This document shows, piece after piece, positions 55,888 through 64,000 of a DNA stretch of 64,000 bases; positions within the stretch are counted from its first letter, which is position 1, and each line of letters begins with the position of its first letter. The DNA comes from Apricaphanius iberus. Taxonomy: Eukaryota; Chordata; Actinopteri; Cyprinodontiformes; Aphaniidae. Where the stretch lies: assembly GCA_028564705.1 (NCBI GenBank), contig JAPXFQ010000249.1, positions 496,001-560,000 of the forward strand. The letters are read 5' to 3'. The translations under genes were made by a program, and so were the position numbers. The notes beneath the pieces were generated by a model. The model saw only the letters and a program-made list of their open reading frames with translations. It made no database searches and was not told the origin of the DNA.

Positions 55888-57558
55888 CTACTGAATATAT
55901 CAATATTATCTTTTTAAACATTGTAAGGTAAAACTAGATTGTTACCGTTGTTTGTGGACCCAGTCAGTCATTATGACCAACAACGGAATATTGTAAGTGC
56001 GACCTCTGGTTGAACATGAATGTGCTCAACATCCTGCTTCCAATATGACAAAAAATATTGTTTTTAAAATAAACATCATTATCCAAATTAATCAACTGTT
56101 TTGACATGTGTGTTGAAAACTTTAAACACTGTAAAAACATGCCATATACCCAGTGTAGTGATGTTTGACACAGCAGTTAATATAATTTTACATGCCTGTC
56201 ATTGCACTGGGGCTTACTGTTGCTCTCTCGTTGGAGGAGATATAATGAAGAACAACTGCCTCTCCTTTTTCTTAAATTACCATGTACAAAATATTCATCA
56301 GTACCTGCCTTTGGTTTTCAAGAATTTTCCACCTCAGTAACAATAACCTGTAAAGTGGGATGTATTTTCTAGTTGAGGAGATCTTATAGGGGTAATTATC
56401 TGATAATGTGTCATGTTCTTACATTTTCTGAGCAGAAAATCACTCTGCATTTCTTTTTTTCTGGAGGCATCATCTTTCTCCAGCTTAGAAAGTGATTTCA
56501 TATGAGAGTGTCTGATGAGATGAGACAGAAACCTTGTGGCCATGACTAATGCTACTGAGTCCAATTAAGCTGATGTACCCTCTGAATCAAATCACCCTGA
56601 TATGATCTTGTCTGCCCAAGCATAAATTATCTTGTAACTGATTACTAAGAAAGGGGGGAGGGGGGGGGGACACAGGACCTCTCACAAATCATTGTTATGA
56701 ATACGTCTGTATAGGTGGTGAAATTATTGTTTCTTCCTCTTATATGAAGCCTGTCTAAACATCCAAGATTTAAATTAGGTGAGAGACAGGAAACGTGTCT
56801 GGGGTAGACATATATATAAGGAACAGCCATAAGAGGCAAGTGGATAAAATAAGTAGTTGCTTTTTCGTTGGAAAATGAATTTTCTTTCCAAATTAAGTGG
56901 AGCATTAAAAGCTGATTGGTGCTGCTATGATCAAACTGTTGGGATTCCCTGTCACCACTATATCACATCCTACAAGGGAGAATTTATGACTTGGTTAGGC
57001 TCTCTGAGGCCTGCAACAACCCACCAGTGAAATGATTGTTAGTGTAGAAGAAGCCATAAATCAAACCCAGTTTATCATTATCTATTAATTCTGTGCCGCT
57101 CTCGCTCTGGAGCTCGGGCGTTTTCGCCTTTTCCCAGGACTGAACGATCTTATCTAAAAGGCGAAGGTGAAAGTGGTTCGTCAACATTTTGATGGCTTGT
57201 GATTGATTTAGTCATCGCTCTATGGTCTGCAGCTTGTGGTGACAGCTCTGAAGGTGGAACAGTGCCTTAATTGAGCTGAATACTTGGAGCTTAAACGCTG
57301 CAGGCACAAAACCCACACAATTAAACAGGACTAATGACATGGGATATTACCTATTATTTCTGAAAATAAGCCATAGGGGATTCAATAATTTGTATCATTA
57401 ATTCTTCATTAGTGATTAGAAAGTGGAGCTACAGTATTTGGCAGAAAACCAGCATCTTCACATAACCTAGTTTTGTGTTTATAAAACTGGATGTATGGGG
57501 GTTATTATTTAAAGACAGTTAGCTGAATTAATAAATGGTTTTCTTTTTGTCTTTTCAG
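55888..57558. other. No gene seen; intron-like
   Basis: AT-rich DNA with a G-run at about 56653-56669. It leads into a pyrimidine-rich acceptor at 57540-57558. Confidence 0.45.
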
Positions 57559-57598
57559 AACTACAGCGGCATGCATGTCCCTCACAACAATAAGCTTG
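57559..57598 (+). CDS. Candidate internal exon 3 of the same host gene
   Basis: This 40-nt stretch lies between TTCTTTTTGTCTTTTCAG and GTGAGT, both close to consensus. In the frame set by the candidate exon at 19005 it reads NYSGMHVPHNNKL plus one base, with no stop. Its GC content is higher than the AT-rich surroundings. It joins in frame with or without the 15-nt exon at 23914. I do not recognise the protein. Confidence 0.45.
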
Positions 57599-58414
57599 GT
57601 GAGTCTTTCTTTTTTTTTTATAGTAAGCCACTGTGCTCACTTTAATTAGTAGTGTATGCCATACTGTAAGATTGATAGAAGTAGATGGGTGTATGCAAGT
57701 TGTATACCAATGCTTATAGAAGCAAAAAGAAAATAGAAAGTTTCTATTTTTCTCAGGTAAATCTATCTTGGGCTAATGTAAATAACAGGATAATAGGATA
57801 ATATAAGAACTACAACATCCAGTTAGGATCCAGTAGGCTCAGCTCATTTTTGTTTTCAGAGCAATAGCTCTGGAAGCAGCAACTTTTGGCTTCAATCACT
57901 TCATTAAGTGCTCTCAGACACTTTTTGGAATAGCATGGCATGGCACTTTGAGCTTGCTGTTTCTCTCAATAATACTCTGTCAAGCTTACAGCTACTTGAA
58001 ATTTATTTTGTTCCTGATATGACGAATCAGTTGTAGTAATTTAAAATTAGGCAGTTCAAGTATTCTTCAGTCAATATATTGAGGGATTAAAATCAGTGTC
58101 ATGTAAAAAAAAAAAATAAGCAGAAAAGCAGAGATTCTCCATTTTATCCTTTTCAGCCATGAAACATTTATTTGGGCCATTTTGCCCTTTCCTCTTGACA
58201 GAACTGGTTAGACACAGTTTGGCATGTTGGCATAAAAACTTTTCAGTTCCACCAACAAATTTTCTAGGGGAGCTCTACGGTTCTTTTTTGTTGTCCCTTT
58301 CGAACGTCCTACCTACTTTGTTCGCTAAGAATCATGATCCATTTGAAAGACTAACATGTGCCCAAATTCTAAGTGTAAAATAGTTGTCTGCAGATGTGGC
58401 TGATATCTCTACTT
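57599..58414. other. No gene seen
   Basis: AT-rich DNA. The ORF at 58159-58383 has no recognisable motif. Confidence 0.45.
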
Positions 58415-58790
58415 AATTTCCCTTCCTTATGATGCCACCTATTTTTTGAAGCACATAAGCTCTCCTGCAGCAAAACACCCTCTAATTCACTGTCTGAATA
58501 TTTTCTGAACCATGGTCATTATGGCCAGAGACTTTGGCCTCATGAGACAATTGAATTTAGCTCCCAAAATTATGGTCTTTGTCTCTGAGTGCATTTGCAA
58601 ACAGCAATCTGTCATTTTTACTGGCTTCTTCCTCTGTAATTGGCCTTTCAGTCAGCCCAGAACCTGTTTCGTTTTGAATGACACTCTTCCAGCTTCAGCC
58701 AACGTCGTCATAAGGTTTTTTGATTTTGCTCTGGAAATGATACACATTTCAAACCAAGAGTTGTCTGAGGATATCTGAGCACAAGACAGA
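58415..58790 (-). pseudogene. Tc1-like transposase fragment of another subfamily
   Basis: CTCTCCTGCAGCAAAACACCC, then ACCATGGTCATTATGGCCAG and TCTTTGTCTCTGAGTGCATTTGC, is the antisense of the region around the first catalytic aspartate in a fish Tc1 subfamily distinct from the other copies here. Several deletions, no terminal repeats. Confidence 0.65.
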
Positions 58791-59183
58791 GAAGATCAAA
58801 TGACACAGCACAACATGAGGCAGTAGCAGCTTTGGCATTTGTGTGAATGTATTTGTAAGGGGCACGGGCAGTTAAGGAAAAATACAGTTTCATTAGTTCA
58901 TGAAAATAGTATGCATATCCTAAAAATCCAGTTGGATAAGTCTCATACATTAGAAATAGGCAATGAGTTGCTAAAATTCAACTGTAAACTAAGGCTGGTT
59001 GATAAGCCAGAAATGTATGATTATAACTTGTCAACATATCTCATGTCAGTATATTCAGTGTTTTTATACAAAAGAAAAGAGGTGTTTATTGGGTGAAGTG
59101 TTTATAGGGATGAGCTCATTAGGGATGTATCACGATAATTTCAGGTATTTTTGCGTTAACCATTCAAATTATGATACTATATA
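58791..59183. other. No gene seen
   Basis: AT-rich DNA without recognised features. Confidence 0.45.
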
Positions 59184-59725
59184 CAGCACGGGCCAAAAGT
59201 TTGGACACACCTTCTCATTCAATGAGTTTCTTTTCTTTTCATGACTATATTGTAGATTCTCAATTAAGGGCAGCAAAACTATGAATGAACAAATAATGTA
59301 TGGAATTACTGTATGTACTTAAACAAAAAGGGTGAGATAACTGAATAAATACGTTTTATTTTAGATTCCTCATAGTAGCCACCCTTTGCTCTGATTACTG
59401 CTTTGCATTCTCTTGAGCTTCAAGAAGTAGTAACCTGAAATGGTTTTCCAACAGTCTTGAAGGAGTTCCCAGAGATGCTTAGTACTTGTTGGCCCTTTTG
59501 CCTTCACTCTGCGGTTCAGCTCACCCCAAATCATCTCGATTGGGTTCAGGTCCAGTGACTTTGGAGGCCAGGTTATTTCACAATTTTTGTAAAAGTACTA
59601 CATAATTCCATATGTGCTCATTTACAGTTTTGATGCCTTCAGTGAGAATTTACAATGTAAACAGTCATGAAAATAAAGAAAACTCACTGAATGAGAAGGT
59701 GTGTCCAAACTTTTGGTTTGTATTG
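59184..59725 (-). mobile_element. Tc1-derived MITE, copy 3 (most complete)
   Basis: The ends CCAAAAGTTTGGACACACC and GGTGTGTCCAAACTTTTGG are inverted repeats next to TA (59182-59183, 59726-59727). The minus strand of the interior encodes the C-terminal end of a mariner/Tc1 transposase: LDLNPIEMIWGELNRRVKAK, HLWELLQDCWKTIS, then a frameshift and SKGWLL. The catalytic glutamate block is present but the rest of the enzyme is deleted, so it depends on another source of transposase. Confidence 0.9.
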
Positions 59726-59854
59726 TATGTATATACAATTTTCTTCTGTATAATTGCATTTTTTGTACTGTATGTATATATACTTTTCTTCTGTATAATA
59801 GCAAATTTTGTACTGTATGTATATATAATTTTCTTCTGTATAATAGCAGATTAT
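59720..59854. repeat. 45-bp tandem repeat, three copies
   Basis: Units starting GTATTGTATG or GTACTGTATG occur at 59720, 59765 and 59810. The first overlaps the last six bases of the Tc1 MITE, so the array grew out of its edge. Confidence 0.9.
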
Positions 59855-60272
59855 GTTTAAATTGTGGTCCAGTGACAAAATCCGCAATACACAATGTGGA
59901 GGTTGCTCCTCGCTTTAAAACCAGCTCCTCCTCAGCCTGACGTACACCTTCCACCATGCTTGTTTTTACTCCTCACATAATCTGTGAATCAGGCGTGCAC
60001 AAAACTACTTTATCAACTAGACATATTGTTATCATCCCTAATGGTCATATCTCTTTAAAATGGTGTATTATGTTTCAGACTTTTTTGGCTGGAGTTGCGT
60101 GACTATGTGCAGTCATGAAAGCACAACCACCAGCAATGTTGCCAAAATAGTTACTTTGTCGCTGTATTCACAGAGTTTTTAGAAGCCTCTATTGACTCTT
60201 TTTCAAAAAAGCTACAAGCTGCAAATCTAGAAACTTTTAGGTGTTTTTGGAAACTTGTTTTTATAGACTTTT
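59855..60272. other. No gene seen
   Basis: No coding or repeat signal beyond short ORFs. Confidence 0.45.
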
Positions 60273-61660
60273 GTTGGGATTACTGTGGCTCAGGTCGTAG
60301 GATTATTTTCCTGTCATGGTGGGTTGCTATTTCAAATCCCCACTCCGTCTGTTTCGGTCGTTGCGTCCTTGGGCAAGATACTTCACCCCCTTACCTACTG
60401 GTCGTGGTCAGAAGGCCCAGTAGTGCCTGTGTCCGGCAGCTTTGCATCCGTGACCCAGGGCAGCTGTGGCTACAATGTGGTAGCTTTAGGGCTGGACAAT
60501 AATTCGATATAATAAAAGTAAAAGTTTCCCCTCATTTTTTTCATTATTTCTATTATAATCATTAGGCTTCTTACTCCAAATGAGTCATTAACTCTGATCC
60601 ACAAAGCTCTGTCAGCCACCCCTCTCTCCTTTCAAACCACAAAAAGGATGAAATTATTTGAGCTGAAACAGAATTTTTTGGTAGTCCCCAAGTGAACCAT
60701 CACCGTAACTTCGCCGTGGTCAGATCATGTCACAAGAAGGGAGCAGTTATTCCGGATAAATGTTTCAGTGGCTCAGGTAAAGGTTTCGCCCCGTTTTGAA
60801 CTGATCCTGGACAAACTAAAATACTAAACGTAGCAATAATAAACAAAGTATAATACTACGGTCAGCTGTCTTAAGCAGGACTCCCCTCTTCCAGCTCGAT
60901 GCGCTGCAAATCTGTTACAGAGTGACACAGGAAACTTACCCAGGTCGCACTGCTAACAACGTCTGTGGCTTTTAAAATGTCCCCTCGTTTCTGCTCCCAG
61001 TTCTCAGAAGCAAAAAATGCTTTAAAAAACACCACAGGGTTGGATAGACCTGCTGGCTTCAGCTCTCAGTGGCTGGGCTGCAGTGTTTTGGGCTCTGTCT
61101 ACACTCTGATAGTTAGCTTTAGCAAAGAGCTGAACCAGAGCTTAAGAGCTGAACTGAATTTGAATAGTTTTATCGATAAACTAAACCAAAGTTTTCAGCC
61201 ATTAATATTATAAAGTGTCATAAAATGTTTAAAAGATTAAAAAGCATCAATATAAGCCTTTCATTTAAATTACTAACATAATTTAAAATATGTATAATAC
61301 AATGGTTAATAATATTACTTTCATTTGTATTTACTGATGTTACTCAAGTCTCTTGATTTGTTTCTGTGTATTACAAATTCAGTTATGATAAAAAGAAGTG
61401 TTTAAAAAAATAATCAATTTAATTCTTTGTTAAAATTTGTTCACTGAAGAATAATCAAAATGACCGGGGGAGGCACCTAAAATATATATTTTACATTTTG
61501 TGATATTTATCAATAACCATCGATATTGATCAATATTCTATCCCTTTATCGATATGCTCTTTTTCTATATCGTCCAGCCCTAGGTAGCTTGCCACTATCA
61601 GTGTGTGAATGTGTGCATGAATGGGTGAATGACTGAAAGTATGCAAGGCCTTTACTATTT
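60273..61660 (+). mobile_element. tRNA-derived SINE split by a hAT element
   Basis: The head GGGATTACTGTGGCTCAGGT and the B-box-like TATTTCAAATCCCC start the SINE. CCTTGGGCAAGATACTTCACC follows. After the hAT element it continues with GCCACTATCAGTGTGTGAATG and ATGGGTGAATGACTG. The body motif is shared with the SINE at 23459. Confidence 0.85.
60487..61582. mobile_element. Non-autonomous hAT element in a SINE
   Basis: The left end TAGGGCTGGACAATAATTCG and right end TATATCGTCCAGCCCTA are inverted. The target duplication GGTAGCTT (60479-60486 and 61583-61590) is perfect. The 1096-bp body has no transposase. Confidence 0.93.
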
Positions 61661-61689
61661 TGGAGATTTAGCGTGCTTACAGCTAGCCC

Positions 61690-62070
61690 TCTAACTGCAG
61701 CCCCTCTCATCCAGGTCGAGATGCAGTCAGAGCAGCTGTTAACCTAATTGCGCCTGAGGCACAAAAAAAAAACTGCCTTCTTCTGAACACCACCAAGACT
61801 AAGGAGCTGGTGGTTGACTTCAGGAGATTTAAACCACCAAGACAGCTAGTCTACATAGATGGGGAGGAAATTGAGACTGTGGAGTCCTACAGATACTTTG
61901 GGGTATTTCTAGATCAGAAACTGGAGTGGACCACCAACACAGATGCAGCATACAGGAAGGGACAGAGTCGTCTTCTTTTCCTCAGGCGTCTAAGGTCCTT
62001 TGATGTTTGCAGTGACATGCTGCAGATGTTTTACCACACAGTCATCAGTAGTGTGTGTAATGGCATTTAA
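61690..62070 (+). pseudogene. Non-LTR reverse transcriptase fragment
   Basis: The frame reads LLLNTTKTKELVVDFRRFKP, then VESYRYFGVFLDQKLEWTTN and AYRKGQSRLLFLRRLRSFDV. This is the thumb region after the catalytic box of a fish LINE RT (NTKKTKEMVVDFR ... YKYLGVHLDNKLDW ... KGQSRLYFLRRLRSF). It ends at a stop where YGxxxW would follow. Both sides are lost, and no tail is seen. Confidence 0.82.
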
Positions 62071-64000
62071 GACTCTTAATAAAGATGAGAGAGATTCCTT
62101 TAAGCGTTTGGAGGTTTTAATAAAAGTTGAATTGATCATACAGGAGAACAGAACAGATCACAGTGAATGCTGAATGCTGCCCCCCTCCTACTCCTACTCC
62201 TACATCCAACTACCCTTCCAAGCTCAAATGAAAATAAGTCTTTATAAAGTTCAGCAACCTTGCCTCTATCACTTTGAAGACAAAACTATTAACCTCAGGG
62301 TGGGGATATCTCCGGATGAAGACATCTGACTCTTTAGCTGTGAATAAGTGACTTTTGACATATACAAAACAATGGCAATAGCTTGGGTTATATGTAACAC
62401 AATAAGAGAAACTCTCAAAACTAAGTTTGTAAGAAGAATCAATATTTTCTCAGGCATTGGTGTCTCCTCTAACCTCGAACTCAACACCTGTTGTCTGGCT
62501 CCTCTGCTCTCAGTGTTAATAATACTAAAAGATTGATCATAATAATAAATGTTTCGATCACATGTGCTTTTATTTTAATTTTATTATTATTAATCTTTTT
62601 TCTTCTTTTTTTCTGCCAATCTCAGATGTATCTGTTAGTAGACGAGCACTTGAAAAATTGAATTTCCCCTTTTTTGGGGATGTCTGTCTGTCTGTCTGTC
62701 TGGATGTCTGTCTGTCTATCTATCTAAATAAAAGTAATAAAATTAGCATCAATGAACATGTTGAGCAGACAGCATTTGAAAACTTTTTTATTTTATTTTT
62801 ATCAGTCTTCATGGTAAGATTTCTCTGACACAATGCCCCTATTCGGGCATTCTCCTGAATCTTGGCCACAAACTAAAAAGGAACAGTATTCATCTATTCA
62901 TATTCAGCTGCAGAGAGTCTTATTAAAAATGCAGCATGGTTCATCTCAGCAAATCTGCGAGAAAAAGAAAAACCTTGGAGAGCATATTCTACCTGAATGC
63001 CTGGGGAGAAGAAATCATTCAGCCGGCTGCAATAAAATCAAAAAATATTTTTTTTCAAATATAAGTGCTAAAACCTGCTGAGATGCATCTCTTTTCCAAT
63101 TGTGCCCAAGGCCTGATATAATATAACTTTCTCACAGCACAGTAAATAAATTGAATCAGAAATGATATTTTATATATTTTAATGCAACAGATGGTGTATG
63201 GACTTGGATTGTAGCACCACAGCACTGACAGCAAATGTTCTGTTTTGACGATCCCAAACGCGCAGTTTTTTTTTTGTTTGTTTTTTAGCACACTGTTTTA
63301 ACTTATTAAAAATTTCTTAAGTTCTAAATTATGGCACAAATGTTACTTGGCTATGTACATGGTGATTAAAACAAAGAAATGAAATGCACACAAAAATGCA
63401 AACACAACGAAATGTAATCTATAGTGCATTGTTGCAATGCTTCTGTGGCAGTTTTCAGACTTTTCTGTTTGTTGAACCTTTTTGTAGTTTTGGTAGAGAA
63501 AAACATCACTTCTTTTTTTTGTGACGTTACAGCCATATACTGTAATAAATGTCATTAGGATTCATTGTGATAGACGGGAGCATCTTATTGCAAAGTCCAA
63601 GGAAACTTATACATAATTTTAAAGATGGTTAATTAATATTTGCAAACTGATGCTCATTTTACTTTGATGCCCATTAGTAAACCCCCCTTCAACTAATTAC
63701 ATTCAGACGTAATCTAATTTTGACCTGTGTAATTAATTAGCTCATATACAGCTGCTTTGAGAAGGACTCTGAGGTTTAATAGTGAATAATCAACATTTTT
63801 AAAACAGAGTTAAATAGCAGATATGTCAGGAATAAAATCGTTGATAAGTTTAATGCATGGTATGGTTTTAAACAAATATTCCAAGCCTTCAAGTTTACAT
63901 AAAGCACTATTCAAATGTGTTGGCACAACTTAAAACCAACCAAGACATTGTCGTTCACCTGACCTGAAAGGCTGGGCAAGGAAAAAATTAATCACTGAAA
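62071..64000. other. No gene seen; one microsatellite
   Basis: AT-rich DNA with scattered short ORFs on both strands. An acceptor-like tract at about 62605-62624 precedes an open stretch, but no donor fits. Confidence 0.45.
62681..62725. repeat. (TGTC)n microsatellite
   Basis: About ten TGTC or TATC units with one interruption. Confidence 0.95.

Noticed and set aside
59612..59957. ORFs with repeated FLLYN/CIVCIY-like motifs
   Set aside because: The protein repeat comes from the 45-bp DNA tandem repeat and occurs on both strands.
62562..62828. Possible further host exon at about 62625
   Set aside because: The acceptor looks fair and the phase would fit the exon at 57559, but there is no donor near and the frame runs through a microsatellite.

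Overview
The window looks like nuclear DNA of a ray-finned (teleost) fish, probably a percomorph. Assignment is by content, not by a database search. It is AT-rich, with no operons, no dense ORFs and no bacterial promoter layout. Nearly every recognisable protein belongs to a transposable element, and the mix is the usual fish one: Tc1/mariner elements and Tc1-derived MITEs, many hAT-type non-autonomous elements, Harbinger-like and TTAA-targeting (Kolobok/piggyBac-like) MITEs, L1-, L2- and RTE-like LINEs, a Penelope-like element, tRNA-derived SINEs and AT microsatellites.

Layout. 1-3.2 kb: intronic or intergenic DNA with one inverted-repeat MITE (1671-2284). 3.27-4.86 kb: the 3' half of a Tc1 element abutting a 5'-truncated RTE-like LINE that ends in ATGG repeats. 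6.0-12.6 kb: two Tc1 remnants, one hit by a hAT element with a perfect 8-bp target duplication, then a 4.9-kb decayed L1 that carries a hAT transposase BED-finger fragment. 12.8-15.4 kb: a Harbinger-like MITE, two L2-type fragments and a hAT element with a duplicated left end. 20.4-25.9 kb: hAT and Tc1 MITEs, SINEs and an inverted repeat with hammerhead-like cores. 27.1-30.6 kb: one Tc1 element opened by three nested insertions. 32.3-35.8 kb: a Tc1-derived MITE, a complete Tc1/mariner element with an intact 347-aa transposase of DD38E type, a Penelope-like reverse transcriptase fragment and a deleted Tc1 copy. 37-49 kb: hAT elements, a 646-bp foldback element built from 20-bp repeats, a TTAA-flanked MITE and LINE 3' ends. 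49.9-54 kb: L2, L1 and another LINE. 54-62 kb: more hAT elements, a Tc1 fragment, a Tc1 MITE, a SINE split by a hAT element, and a LINE fragment.

Host gene. No complete host gene is visible. Three short candidate exons on the + strand (19005-19048, 23914-23928, 57559-57598) have good splice sites and join in one open frame, so the window may be mostly introns of one long gene. I do not recognise the product and give no symbol.

How the parts relate. The only apparently intact coding gene is the DD38E transposase. The rest is a record of nested insertions that can be ordered in time from target-site duplications. I found no defence system, CRISPR array, gene cluster or other novel functional system. 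The oddest structures are the telomere-repeat/palindrome segment inside the Penelope reading frame, the paired hammerhead-like inverted repeat, the 20-bp-repeat foldback element and the L1/hAT chimera.
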